From CAZGKW01 sp964526295 (GTDB taxonomy: Bacteria; Planctomycetota; Phycisphaerae; FEN-1346): a DNA stretch of 64,000 bases. This document shows, one piece after another, positions 24,879 to 33,613 of this stretch (its first letter is position 1; the number at the start of each line of letters is the position of its first letter). The position numbers and the translations under genes were made by a program. The notes beneath the pieces are model-generated. The model saw nothing but the letters and a program-made list of their open reading frames with translations, was not told the DNA's origin and made no database searches. The stretch spans positions 124,001 through 188,000 of the forward strand of contig CAZGKW010000001.1 of NCBI GenBank assembly GCA_964526295.1, written 5' to 3'.

Positions 24879-24934
24879 GGCCGGATTGTAGCCGGTGGCC
24901 GGACCCGCGGCAACCGCGGCCGGCGCGGAGACGG

Positions 24935-24963
24935 TTGACTTGCCCGCGGGGGGCTGATAGACT
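24935..24963 (+). promoter_or_regulatory. Promoter of the hpf-ptsN-ptsH-ptsI operon
   Basis: TTGACT at 24935-24940, 17 bases, TAGACT at 24958-24963. It implies a leader of about 240 bases before hpf. Confidence 0.65.
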
Positions 24964-24969
24964 CGCAGA

Positions 24970-25212
24970 GGCGTTTCCCGAGGGGAGCGGATCCCTTGCA
25001 GACGACTCGGGGCGGGGCCCGCCGGGCGGCCGCGCCGCAGGCGAAACGGTAAACGACGGGAGCGGGAGAGCGCCGAGCAGGAGACCGCAGCAGGGCCGGC
25101 CCCGACCGCAGGCACGCGGCCGGCGGCTCAGGTCTCGGTGCCGTGCCTCCTGCCCGAGGGTCCTCCTGCTCCCCGTGCTGTGCGGCCTTGAAGCGGCCGC
25201 GGGAGGTGACGG
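24970..25212 (+). other. Long, GC-rich, structured-looking leader of hpf
   Basis: No credible ORF. Complementary pieces are evident: GCAGGAG near 25077 with CTCCTGC near 25147 and 25166, and GAGACC near 25081 with GGTCTC near 25133. It could be an untranslated regulatory leader or contain a small RNA. I recognise no known RNA family. Confidence 0.4.
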
Positions 25213-25542
25213 TTGCAAATCGAGATTTCGTCCCGGCACGGGACGGTGGCCGACGAGTTCAAGGACTTCGCCGAACGCAAGGCGGAACGGCTCCTGAAGT
25301 ATTTCAACCTGATTCAGCGGATCCGGGTGGTCCTGGACCATCGCGGCGAAGGCGCCTGCTGCGAGATGATCGCCGAGATCGAGCACAACCACGACTTCGT
25401 GGCGGAGGTGTGCAGCCAGGACATGCGGGCTTCCATCGACGCCGCCTCCGACAAGCTCGAACGGCAACTGGTGCAGTACAAGAAGCGGGTGCGCGACCAC
25501 AAGGGCCGCGGCCCGAACCCGCACCAGCCGAGTGTCGTCTGA
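25213..25542 (+). CDS. hpf: Ribosome hibernation promoting factor, short form (HPF/RaiA)
   Basis: 109 residues from TTG at 25213, with GGGAGGTGA just upstream. Typical opening MQIEISSRHGTVADEFKDFA, RKAERLLKYFN and a lysine/arginine-rich C-terminal helix (LERQLVQYKKRVRDHKGRG). It lacks the C-terminal dimerisation domain of long HPF. It binds idle ribosomes. Upstream of ptsN, as in proteobacterial rpoN operons, but rpoN itself is not here. Confidence 0.92.
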   Translation: MQIEISSRHGTVADEFKDFAERKAERLLKYFNLIQRIRVVLDHRGEGACCEMIAEIEHNHDFVAEVCSQDMRASIDAASDKLERQLVQYKKRVRDHKGRGPNPHQPSVV

Positions 25543-25563
25543 CCGTGGCCCGGGGGGCTGGGG

Positions 25564-26040
25564 ATGGAGATGCGGCTCCTGGACTTTATCTGCACCGAAG
25601 CGATCCAGCCTGACCTGTCGGCCGCGTCGGCCCGAGAGGCCGTCCAGGAGATGGTCGACGCCCTGGCCATGGCCGGGGCCGTCCCGTCGCGTGACGGGCG
25701 GCTCTTCGTCGACGCTGTCATGCGGCGGGAGCGCAAGGGCACGACGGCGTTCGGCGGGGGCGTGGCGATCCCCCACGCCAAACACGAGAAGGTCGAAGGC
25801 GTGGTGGGCCTGGTGGGCCGAAGCGCCGTGGGCCTCGAGTTCAAGGCCCTCGACGGCCAGCCGGTCCACTTGGTGTTCCTCCTGCTGTCGAACCCGGAAT
25901 GCCCCGAGGCCCACCTGAGGGCCATGGAACACGTCTTCCGCAGCATCAAGAACGACAACCTTCGCCGGTTCATGTGCCAGGCCACCACCCGGCAGGAGCT
26001 GGTCGACCTGCTGCGCGAGGCCGACGAAGAGGCCGGCTGA
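25564..26040 (+). CDS. ptsN: PTS IIA-like nitrogen regulatory protein
   Basis: 158 residues from ATG at 25564. The phosphorylatable histidine is H71 in GGGVAIPHAKHE. Also LDFICTEAIQPDL at the N-terminus and VFLLLSNPECPEAHLRAM. It lies 21 bases after hpf. In the nitrogen-type PTS it is the final phosphoryl acceptor and acts by protein contact rather than by sugar transport. Confidence 0.93.
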   Translation: MEMRLLDFICTEAIQPDLSAASAREAVQEMVDALAMAGAVPSRDGRLFVDAVMRRERKGTTAFGGGVAIPHAKHEKVEGVVGLVGRSAVGLEFKALDGQPVHLVFLLLSNPECPEAHLRAMEHVFRSIKNDNLRRFMCQATTRQELVDLLREADEEAG

Positions 26041-26077
26041 AGCGACCGAGCGTCCGACCGATGAGAGAGCCACGATC

Positions 26078-26350
26078 GTGCCCGAACGGCTCGTCCAACT
26101 GACGAACCCTCAGGGACTGCACATGCGTCCCGCGGCCGATCTGGTGAAAGTCGCCAGCCGGTACCCCTGCGACGTGACGATCTGGATCGGCCAGAAGAAG
26201 GCCAACGGCAAGAGCGTGATGGACCTGCTGGAGCTGGCCGGCGACGCCCTCTGCGGCGCAACCCTCAAGATCGAAGCCGAGGGCGAGGAGGCCGAGGCCT
26301 GCCTGGACGCCCTGACGGAGGTGGCCCGAACGAACTACGACGAGGCCTGA
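26078..26350 (+). CDS. ptsH: Phosphocarrier protein HPr
   Basis: 90 residues from GTG at 26078. His15 in NPQGLHMRPAADLV is the EI-dependent phosphorylation site. Ser46 in ANGKSVMDLLELA sits where HPr kinase would act, though no hprK is in the window. Relays phosphate from EI (next gene) to PtsN (previous gene). Confidence 0.95.
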   Translation: MPERLVQLTNPQGLHMRPAADLVKVASRYPCDVTIWIGQKKANGKSVMDLLELAGDALCGATLKIEAEGEEAEACLDALTEVARTNYDEA

Positions 26351-26385
26351 GGGCGGCCCGTCTCCCCGCTGCACGATTGGTTCGG

Positions 26386-28128
26386 ATGGACATACGAAAA
26401 GGCATCGCGGTCTCCCCCGGCGTGGCCATCGCGCCGGCCATCGTCCTCGACAGCGAGCAGTTTCGCATCCCCCGCCGCAGCATCAGCCCGGAGGAAGTCG
26501 AGTCCGAGTGGGCCCGCTTCGAACAGGCCGTCGAGGCGGCCAACGACGAGGTGCGGGACCTGCGCCGGCGGGTCGCCCAGGACGTCGGCGAAAAGCTCGG
26601 CGCCATCTTCGACGTCCAGGACGTCCTCCTGACGGACCAGCGGCTCCTCGACGAGGTCCGCGAGCTGGTCCGGCGCGACCACTACGCCCCCGAGTACGCC
26701 GTCGCCACCGTCCTCCGCGGCTACGCCCGCAAGTTCCTCAATCTGCCGAACCGGTACATGGCCGAGCGGGTCGCCGACGTCTACGACGTGGAGAAGCGGC
26801 TGCTCAGGAACCTGATCGGGGCCAAGCGCGAAGGGCTCCACACGCTGACCGAGCCGGTCGTCGTCATCGCCCACGACCTGACGCCGAGCCAGACGGCGGG
26901 ACTCGACCGGGCGAACGTCCTGGCGTTCGCCACGGACGTGGGCGGCCGGACCAGCCACACCGCCATCGTCGCCCGGGCCATGGGCATCCCGGCGGTCGTC
27001 GGCCTCAAGACCGTCACCGCCGACCTCTCGGGCGGCGACACGGTGGTCGTCGACGGCAACCGGGGCCTGGTGATCATCAACCCGGACGAGGCGAGCATCG
27101 AACGGTTCCACCAGGCCGAGCAGCGGTTCCGCCGGATGGAGGAGGCCCTGGGCGACCTCCGGGACCTGCCCGCCGTTACGGAGGACGGCCACGAGGTCAA
27201 GCTCTGGGGCAACATCGAGTTCCCCCAGGAAGTCCAGGCCTGCCTGGCGCGGGGGGCGTCGGGCATCGGCCTGTACCGGACGGAGTTCCTCTACCTCGAC
27301 CGCGACACCGACCCGACCGAGGACGACCATTACCTGGCCTACGCCGAGACCATCCGCCTCTTGGACGGCCGGCCGCTGACGATCCGCACCTGCGACCTCG
27401 GGGCCGACAAGTTCACCCACCTCTCGGGCGATTACGAGGAGCGGAACCCGTTCCTGGGCTTCCGCAGCATCCGGTTCAGCCTTCAGCACGTGGCCCTGTT
27501 CCGGACGCAGCTCCGGGCGATCCTCCGGGCCAGCGCCCTCGGGCCGACGCGGGTCATGTTCCCGCTGGTGACGAACCTCAAGGAGCTGCGGCAGGCCAAG
27601 ATGGTGTTCCGCGACGTCCAGGAAGACCTCGACGAGGAAGGCATCGCCTACGACCGGGACCTGAAGGTGGGCATCATGATCGAGGTCCCGAGCGCCGCCG
27701 TCATGGCCCGCCAGTTCGCCCAGGAGTGCGACTTCTTCAGCATCGGCACCAACGACCTCATCCAATACACGCTCGCGGTGGACCGGTCGAACGACCGCGT
27801 CGCCCAGCTCTACACGCCGGGGCACCCGGCGGTGCTGCGCCTGATCCGCGGGGTCGTGGAGGCCGCCGAGGAGGCCGGCGTCGAGACGGCCGTCTGCGGC
27901 GAGATGGCGGGAGAACCCATGTACACGCTGCTGCTCTTGGGCCTGGGGGTCCAGGTCCTGAGCGTCAGCCCGGCGACGCTCCTGGAGGTCAAGAAGGTCA
28001 TCCGCAGTGTCACCATGGAGCAGGCCCGCGAGGTCCTGGACAAGGTGTTCCGGTTCGACTCGGACCGGGAGGTGGACGCGTACCTGTCGGAGCTCGTCCG
28101 GCGTCAGCTCCCGGAGATGTTCGCGTGA
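26386..28128 (+). CDS. ptsI: PTS enzyme I (PEP-protein phosphotransferase)
   Basis: 580 residues, taking ATG at 26386 (MDIRKGIAVSPGVAIAPA); a TTG nine bases earlier is also in frame. Active-site His191 in VGGRTSHTAIVARAMGIP. The PEP-binding barrel has GIGLYRTEFLYLDRD, LGADKFTHL (with the unusual DLGADK form), RSIRFSL and EVPSAAVMA, then DFFSIGTNDLIQYTLAVDR and AVCGEMAGEP. Initiates phosphotransfer from PEP. With hpf, ptsN and ptsH it forms a complete regulatory relay without an EIIB/EIIC permease. Confidence 0.96.
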   Translation: MDIRKGIAVSPGVAIAPAIVLDSEQFRIPRRSISPEEVESEWARFEQAVEAANDEVRDLRRRVAQDVGEKLGAIFDVQDVLLTDQRLLDEVRELVRRDHYAPEYAVATVLRGYARKFLNLPNRYMAERVADVYDVEKRLLRNLIGAKREGLHTLTEPVVVIAHDLTPSQTAGLDRANVLAFATDVGGRTSHTAIVARAMGIPAVVGLKTVTADLSGGDTVVVDGNRGLVIINPDEASIERFHQAEQRFRRMEEALGDLRDLPAVTEDGHEVKLWGNIEFPQEVQACLARGASGIGLYRTEFLYLDRDTDPTEDDHYLAYAETIRLLDGRPLTIRTCDLGADKFTHLSGDYEERNPFLGFRSIRFSLQHVALFRTQLRAILRASALGPTRVMFPLVTNLKELRQAKMVFRDVQEDLDEEGIAYDRDLKVGIMIEVPSAAVMARQFAQECDFFSIGTNDLIQYTLAVDRSNDRVAQLYTPGHPAVLRLIRGVVEAAEEAGVETAVCGEMAGEPMYTLLLLGLGVQVLSVSPATLLEVKKVIRSVTMEQAREVLDKVFRFDSDREVDAYLSELVRRQLPEMFA

Positions 28129-28192
28129 CGGCCGAGGCCCGGTGCGCAGGACCCACCCGGCCGGGTCCGTCGACCAACAAAGGAGGGTCTCG

Positions 28193-29512
28193 ATGAGCGA
28201 GAAACCGGAACGACGACCGAGAGGCGTGTCGCGCCGCGGATTCCTGAAAGGCTCGGCCGCCGCCGGCGCCGCGGCCGTCCTGGCGGGCTCCTGGCCGGGC
28301 GGCGTCCGCGCCGCGGGGGGCGACACCGTCAAGGTCGGCGTGATCGGCTGCGGCGGCAGGGGCAAAGGGGCGGCCAAGAACTGCCTCGAAGCCGCCAAGC
28401 TCATCGGCCACGACGTCCGGATGTGGGCCCTCGGCGACCTCTACGAGGACCGGGCCCGGAATGCGTTCAATGACATCCAGGGGTGGGCCGCCGAGCACGC
28501 CCCCGACGGGTTCGCTGCGACGCCCGAGCGCATTTTCACCGGCTTCGACAACTACCGGCAGGTCTGCGCGAGCGGGGTGGACATGGTGATCCTGGCCACG
28601 CCGCCGGGCTTCCGTCCCATCCAGTTCGCCGGATGCATCGAGGCCGGCAAGCACGTTTTCATGGAAAAGCCCGTCTGCGTGGACCCGTGGGGCTACAAGG
28701 AGGTCTGCACCGCCGCCGACCAAGCCAAGGCCGACAGGCTGACCGTCGTCGCCGGGACGCAGCGCCGCCACGAGTTCTCCCGGCAGGAGAACGTCAAGCG
28801 GATCCACGACGGAGCGATCGGCGACCTCGTGGCCGGCCAGTGCTACTGGATGGGCGGGCCCGTGACGCACAACCGCAGGCGCCAGGAAGGGCAGACCGAC
28901 ATCGACTGGCAGGTCCGGAACTGGTACGCCTGGTGCTGGACCTGCGGCGACCACATCGTCGAGCAGCACATTCACAACATCGACATGGTCTGCTGGGCCT
29001 TCGGCACGCACCCCAAGAGCGCCAAGGCCGTCGGGGGCCGGCAGGCGCGGCCCGAGCCGGGCAACATCTACGACCACTTCGCCGTCGAGTTCGAGTTCCC
29101 CGGCGGCGCCCGCGTCGCCAGCTACTCCTCCCACTTCCGGGGGACCTCCGGACGCGTCAGCGAACGGGTGGTCGGCACAAAGGGCGCGTCGAACCTCGGC
29201 GGCCGCCTTGAAGGCGAGGCCCCCTGGCGCTACGACGGCCCCAGCCGCAACCCCTACGTCCAGGAGCACGTCGACGCCCTGAACAGTCTCCTCGGCAAGG
29301 GCGACTACTCGAACGAGGGCCGGCAGGCCGCCGAGAGCAGCATGGCCGCCGTCCTGGGCCGCATGTCCGCCTACACCGGGGCGCAGGTCTCCTGGGACTG
29401 GGCCGTCAAGACGTCGGAGCTTCGCCTCGGGAAGCCCGACTGGGACTGGCACTCGTTCGGCCCGTACGACCCGCCGCCGGTCCCGGAGCCGGGCAAGACG
29501 AAGCTGGTGTAA
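28193..29512 (+). CDS. Tat-exported Gfo/Idh/MocA family oxidoreductase
   Basis: 439 residues from ATG at 28193, with AAGGAGGG upstream. A twin-arginine signal (SRRGFLKGSAAAGAAAVLAG) sends it folded to the periplasm. The NAD(P)-binding fold has KVGVIGCGGRGKGAAKNCLE, then ILATPPGFRPIQF and the family EKP motif in AGKHVFMEKPVCVDPWG. Planctomycetes carry many such secreted dehydrogenases, thought to act on sugars. 60 bases after ptsI; possibly read through from that operon. Confidence 0.92.
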   Translation: MSEKPERRPRGVSRRGFLKGSAAAGAAAVLAGSWPGGVRAAGGDTVKVGVIGCGGRGKGAAKNCLEAAKLIGHDVRMWALGDLYEDRARNAFNDIQGWAAEHAPDGFAATPERIFTGFDNYRQVCASGVDMVILATPPGFRPIQFAGCIEAGKHVFMEKPVCVDPWGYKEVCTAADQAKADRLTVVAGTQRRHEFSRQENVKRIHDGAIGDLVAGQCYWMGGPVTHNRRRQEGQTDIDWQVRNWYAWCWTCGDHIVEQHIHNIDMVCWAFGTHPKSAKAVGGRQARPEPGNIYDHFAVEFEFPGGARVASYSSHFRGTSGRVSERVVGTKGASNLGGRLEGEAPWRYDGPSRNPYVQEHVDALNSLLGKGDYSNEGRQAAESSMAAVLGRMSAYTGAQVSWDWAVKTSELRLGKPDWDWHSFGPYDPPPVPEPGKTKLV

Positions 29513-29569
29513 CGGCAAGGCACGGAGGCACGAAGGCGGACTTGCGGCCCGGCAATCCGGCGGCTGCGG

Positions 29570-29601
29570 GCGCGTTTCGCCGGCTCGTTTGCGGGCCGCT
29601 C
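29570..29601 (+). repeat. REP-like repeat copy
   Basis: GCGCGTTTCGCCGGCTCG continuing TTTGCGGGCCGCTCG matches 19979-20012 (CACGTTTCGCCGGCCCG, CTTGCGGGCCGCTCG) with few changes. It lies in the 180-base gap before the DUF2344 gene. Confidence 0.6.
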
Positions 29602-29693
29602 GGTGCGGGGCCGGGGCGACGGGCGCCCGCTTGCCAGCCGCCGCGGCGGACGATACACTCAAGGCCGACCGGCTGAGAGGTGAAAGAGCCTCG

Positions 29694-30320
29694 ATGTTTC
29701 GACAACGATTGCGGGTGTGGTTTCGAGTGGAGGGAGATCAGCGCTACCTGAGTCATCATGACATGATGCGGCTGTGGGAGCGGGCGTTTCGACGGGCCGA
29801 CCTGCCGATCCGCATGAGCCAGGGGTATAACCCGAGACCCAAGATGTCGCTGCCGGAACCGCGCAGCGTCGGCATTGCCTCAGAGGCCGAGGTCCTGGAG
29901 TTCGAGCTCGCCGACTGGGTCAATCCCGACGCCCTTCTCGAGCGGTTGCGCAACCAGGTCCCGACCGGCATCACCGTGGATCAGGTCGACCTGGTCCGGC
30001 CTTCCGAGAAAGCCCGTCCCGTGGCGGTCGTCTACGCGGCCCGCCTGGCGGACCCGCCGTCGGACCTGGCGGCACGCGTCGAGCGTCTCCTGGCGCGGAC
30101 CGAAGCGCCGGTCGTCCGGCATCGGCCCGGCAGGGACAAGCACCTCGACGCCCGGCCGTTCATCGAGTCGCTCGTGGCCGCGGGGCCCGAGCTGACGATG
30201 GTCCTTCGGACGGGCCCGTCGGGGACCGTCCGGCCCGACGAGGTCCTTCGCCTGCTGGACCTGGAGGACGAAGCCGCCGGCCGGGCCGACGTCCGCCGCA
30301 CGGCGATCCGCCTGGCATGA
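29694..30320 (+). CDS. DUF2344 / TIGR03936 family protein
   Basis: 208 residues from ATG at 29694, with AGAGGTGAAAG upstream. Signature residues WFRVEGDQRYLSHHDMMRLW, FRRADLPIRMSQGYNPRPKM and SVGIASEAEVLEF. In many bacteria this domain is fused to a radical SAM protein of unknown function and lies beside RNase G. Here it stands alone but keeps the neighbour (rng starts 82 bases later). Biochemical role unknown. Confidence 0.9.
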   Translation: MFRQRLRVWFRVEGDQRYLSHHDMMRLWERAFRRADLPIRMSQGYNPRPKMSLPEPRSVGIASEAEVLEFELADWVNPDALLERLRNQVPTGITVDQVDLVRPSEKARPVAVVYAARLADPPSDLAARVERLLARTEAPVVRHRPGRDKHLDARPFIESLVAAGPELTMVLRTGPSGTVRPDEVLRLLDLEDEAAGRADVRRTAIRLA

Positions 30321-30402
30321 CGGGCGGGCCGCCCCCGGCGCCCCGCACCCGCCCTCCGTGCATCCGGCGGGACGGTCCGCCGCCAAAAAACGGGAAATCT
30401 GA

Positions 30403-31926
30403 ATGCCAAAGGAAATGCTTATCAACGTCGCCGAGGGCGAGGAGTGCCGCATCGCCGTCGTCCAGGACGGACATCTCGAAGGCCTCTACCTCGAGCGGCG
30501 AAGCGCCGAGCGGCACGTCGGGAACATCTACAAGGGCCGCGTCGTCAACGTCGAGCCCACCATCCAGGCCGCCTTCCTAGACATCGGCATGCCCCGCAAC
30601 GGCTTCCTCCACGTCAGCGACATCTGCGCCCGGGCCTACCCCAAACGATTGCGCCAGCAGACGAAAGGCGACGTCAATGCCCGGCGCAAGCACCGCACCA
30701 TCCAGCAGATCCTGAGGCCCGGCGACGAGGTCGTCGTCCAGATCACCAAGGAAGGCATCGGCACCAAGGGCCCCAGCCTGACGACCTTCCTCAGCATCCC
30801 CGGCCGGTACCTCGTCCTCATGCCGGGCCTGTCGCGCCTCGGCGTTTCCCGCAAGATCGAGGACGAGGACAAGCGGAAGAAGCTGCGGGAACTCCTGGCC
30901 AGCCTCGATCCGCCCAAGGACCTGGGCCTCATTGTCCGCACCGCCGGCGAGGAGCGAGGCAAACGCGACCTGCGGCGAGACATGAACTATCTGACCCGGC
31001 TGTGGAAGGTCGTCCTCGGGCGGGCCCGAAGCGCCAAGGCCCCCGCCGAGATCTTCCGCGAGTCGGACTTGGTCGTCCGAACCCTCCGCGACATCTTCAC
31101 CACCGACATCGAAACCATCTGGGTCGACTCCGAGGCCGTCCTGAAACGCGTCCACGACTTCCTCAAGATCGCCATGCCCCGCCATCACGACGTGGCCAAG
31201 CTCTACGAGGGCGAGACCCCCCTGTTCCACAAGTACAGGCTGGAGGAGGCCATCGAGGCCGTCTTCAGCCGCACCGTCCCCCTCCCGAAGGGCGGCACGG
31301 TCGTCATCGACCAGACCGAGGCGCTGGTCGCCATCGACGTCAACTCCGGCACGTTCCGTCACGGCAAGAACGCCGAGGAGTCGGCCCACCAGCTCAACCT
31401 GATGGCCGCCCGCGAGATCGCCCGGCAGCTCCGACTGAGGGACCTCGGCGGCGTCATCGTCATCGACTTCGTCGACATGGAGAAGGCCGAGAACCGCCGC
31501 AGCGTCGAGAAGGCCCTCCGCGACGCCATGAAGGCCGACCGGGCCCGCCACCGCATGCTCCGCATGAGCCAATTCGGCATCATCGAGATGACCCGCCAGC
31601 GGGTCCAGCCCTCGCTCCAGCGGGCCACCTACATGGACTGCCCCACCTGCAAGGGAACCGGCGTCGTCAAGACCGCCGCCAGCATGGGCCTCGACGTGAT
31701 GCGCGAGCTCCAGCTCCTGGCCGGGCGCGACCACGTCCACACCGTCGAGGTGACCGTCGCCCCCGCCGTGGCCGACTACATCAACAACCAGCACCGCGAG
31801 GGCCTCGTCGGCCTCCAAAAGGGCCAGGAGAAGCGGTTCCGTATCACCAGCGACACCGGCTCGCCCATCGACCGGGCGGCCTATCGCTGCCTGGACGAGC
31901 GCGGCATCGAAGTGAGCCCGAATTAG
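30403..31926 (+). CDS. rng: Ribonuclease E/G family endoribonuclease
   Basis: 507 residues from ATG at 30403. The N-terminal S1 domain contains GNIYKGRVVNVEPTIQAAFL. The catalytic region contains VIDQTEALVAIDVNSGTF (Mg-binding aspartates), LGGVIVIDFVDME and QFGIIEMTRQRVQPSL. The zinc-link CPTCKGTG holds the tetramer. It lacks the long C-terminal scaffold of RNase E, so it is closer to RNase G. Acts in rRNA 5' maturation and mRNA decay. Confidence 0.95.
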   Translation: MPKEMLINVAEGEECRIAVVQDGHLEGLYLERRSAERHVGNIYKGRVVNVEPTIQAAFLDIGMPRNGFLHVSDICARAYPKRLRQQTKGDVNARRKHRTIQQILRPGDEVVVQITKEGIGTKGPSLTTFLSIPGRYLVLMPGLSRLGVSRKIEDEDKRKKLRELLASLDPPKDLGLIVRTAGEERGKRDLRRDMNYLTRLWKVVLGRARSAKAPAEIFRESDLVVRTLRDIFTTDIETIWVDSEAVLKRVHDFLKIAMPRHHDVAKLYEGETPLFHKYRLEEAIEAVFSRTVPLPKGGTVVIDQTEALVAIDVNSGTFRHGKNAEESAHQLNLMAAREIARQLRLRDLGGVIVIDFVDMEKAENRRSVEKALRDAMKADRARHRMLRMSQFGIIEMTRQRVQPSLQRATYMDCPTCKGTGVVKTAASMGLDVMRELQLLAGRDHVHTVEVTVAPAVADYINNQHREGLVGLQKGQEKRFRITSDTGSPIDRAAYRCLDERGIEVSPN

Positions 31927-31953
31927 AGGAGAACAGGGCAGGACGCCGGGCCG

Positions 31954-32373
31954 TCAGTCGAGGGGGGCGCCCGCGTCGAGATAGGCCTGGAGGATGAACG
32001 TGGCGGCGACCATGTCGCGTCGGGCCTTACGTCGAGGGGCCTTGAGGCCGGCCTCCCGCAGCGACCGCTCCGCCCGGCGGGTCGAGAACCGCTCATCCCA
32101 CACGGCCACCGGCACGGCCAGGGCCTCGCGGAGGGCCTCGACGACCGCCTCCGTCCGACGGGCCTGCTCGCCGGCCGTCCCGTCGAGCCGCGTCGGCAGA
32201 CCGACCACGACCCGCTCGACCTCCCGCTCCTCGACCAGCCGGGCGACCGTCTCGACCAGGTCCCGCCGGCCGCGGGGCTCGAACTGCTCGAACGGCTGGG
32301 CGATGAGTCCGTCCGGGTCGCTCAGAGCGACCCCGACGCGGCGCCGGCCGAGATCCAAGCCGAGAATCCTCAT
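31954..32373 (-). CDS. ruvX: Putative pre-16S rRNA nuclease / RuvX (YqgF)
   Basis: 139 residues from ATG at 32373. RNase H-like fold: MRILGLDLGRRRVGVALSDP with the first catalytic Asp, VERVVVGLPTRLDG, and VAVWDERFSTRRAER containing the second acidic pair; the last Asp is in RRDMVAATFILQ. Family members process the 16S 5' end. Converges with rng, 27 bases apart. Confidence 0.92.
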   Translation of the reverse strand: MRILGLDLGRRRVGVALSDPDGLIAQPFEQFEPRGRRDLVETVARLVEEREVERVVVGLPTRLDGTAGEQARRTEAVVEALREALAVPVAVWDERFSTRRAERSLREAGLKAPRRKARRDMVAATFILQAYLDAGAPLD

Positions 32374-32435
32374 GCGGGGACCTCCCGGTGGCCAAAAGGG
32401 GGGGCCTGAAAGGTCTTCTTGCGGGCCCTGCGGGC

Positions 32436-32465
32436 TTTATACGGCCGGTGCGGGGCGGGTGTCAA
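32436..32465 (-). promoter_or_regulatory. Promoter of ruvX
   Basis: On the minus strand TTGACA (32465-32460), 18 bases, TATAAA (32441-32436), about 60 bases before the start. It also lies just behind the divergent ECF sigma gene. Confidence 0.65.
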
Positions 32466-32512
32466 CCGGACGCAATAACCGGGCCCGCGGCCCGTTTAGC
32501 TGAGTGGAACGG

Positions 32513-33049
32513 ATGAGCGATGCCTCTACCTCCGAGACCCCGTCGCCGCGGGAGCTGGTGGCGGCGTATGGGCCGCGCGTTTTCGGCCTGCACGTCCGGC
32601 TGATCGGCCGCCGCGACGTGGCCGAGGACCTGACGCAGGAGACGCTCGTCCGGGCCCTCGGCGGGCTGGCCTCGTACCAGCCGGAGGGCAAGTTCCGGGC
32701 GTGGATCTTTCGAATCGCGCTGAACGTCGCCCGGGACTGGATCCGACGCCGGGGACGCCAGCCCGCGACGGGCGGCGACCCGGAGGGCGGCCCGGCCCCG
32801 GGGCCGGCCGACACCCAGGCGGAGCGGCCGGAAGCGCCGTTGGAGGGACGCGAGCGGGCCGCCCTCGTCGGGGAGGCCCTCGAACGCCTGCCCGTGCCGG
32901 ACCGAGAGGTCCTGCTGATGCGATATTACGGAGACCTGGCATTCAAGGAGATAGCCGAGGCGACGGGCGAGCCGTTGGGAACCGTCCTCGCCCGGGCCCA
33001 CCGGGCCCTGAAGAAGCTCGGCGACCTGTTGCCGGCGGACCTGACATGA
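32513..33049 (+). CDS. ECF-type RNA polymerase sigma factor
   Basis: 178 residues from ATG at 32513 (GTG at 32504 is an alternative). Region 2: VFGLHVRLIGRRDVAEDLTQ, YQPEGKFRAWIFRIALNVAR. Region 4: LERLPVPDREVLLMRYYGDL, FKEIAEATGEPLGTVLARAH, a helix-turn-helix. The linker is long and proline/glycine-rich. Its stop overlaps the anti-sigma start (ATGA), the normal coupling of an ECF cassette. Confidence 0.93.
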   Translation: MSDASTSETPSPRELVAAYGPRVFGLHVRLIGRRDVAEDLTQETLVRALGGLASYQPEGKFRAWIFRIALNVARDWIRRRGRQPATGGDPEGGPAPGPADTQAERPEAPLEGRERAALVGEALERLPVPDREVLLMRYYGDLAFKEIAEATGEPLGTVLARAHRALKKLGDLLPADLT

Positions 33050-33588
33050 ACGAATGCCCGAAAGACACGGAACTGGTTCTGTACGCGGCAGGCGATCTGG
33101 ACGCCGCGTCGCAGGAGGCCCTGGCGGCCCACCTGGTGGCCTGCGAGGCGTGCCGCGCCGAGGTCGCCGCCCTCGGGCGAGGCCTGGAGGCCCTCGCGCT
33201 GCTTGAGCGAGGGCCGGCGCTTCCCCCGGCGGCGGCCGAGCGCATCGAGCGCCGCCTCGAAGCGGAAGCCAAGCCGCTTCGCGCCGAACGCGGGCGGCGG
33301 CCGTGGATCGTCCGTCTCCGGCCGTACGTGCGGCAGGCGCTGGCCGCAGCGGCCGTCCTGGTCCTGGCGGTCGGCGCCTGGCTGATCACGCTGCCGCCGG
33401 CCGATCGGGTCGAGCCCGAGGCCACCGACGAGGCGATCCTGGCCTATGCGGTCGACCTCGCCCTTCTGGAGCTGGACGACGAGGCGGACGAGGCGACGCC
33501 GGCCCTCGAGGCCCTGCCCGAGTGGGACGACGAGGCGCTCGAAGAGATCGAGCTCCTCCTGGAGATGATGACCGATGAGGGTGTGTAG
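33046..33588 (+). CDS. Membrane anti-sigma factor with zinc-finger motif
   Basis: 180 residues. The N-terminal HLVACEACRAEV gives the HxxxCxxC of ZAS-type anti-sigma domains. One membrane segment (QALAAAAVLVLAVGAWLITL, ~103-122). The periplasmic part is extremely acidic (LLELDDEADEATPALEALPE, WDDEALEEIELLLEMM). Presumably holds the preceding sigma factor until an envelope signal is sensed. Confidence 0.88.
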   Translation: MNECPKDTELVLYAAGDLDAASQEALAAHLVACEACRAEVAALGRGLEALALLERGPALPPAAAERIERRLEAEAKPLRAERGRRPWIVRLRPYVRQALAAAAVLVLAVGAWLITLPPADRVEPEATDEAILAYAVDLALLELDDEADEATPALEALPEWDDEALEEIELLLEMMTDEGV

Positions 33589-33613
33589 CGTGCGAGGACT
33601 CGCGGGAGAGACC

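Noticed and set aside
24964..25212. SRP RNA, 6S RNA, tmRNA or RNase P RNA
   Set aside because: None of the conserved sequence cores of these RNAs could be found in the leader.
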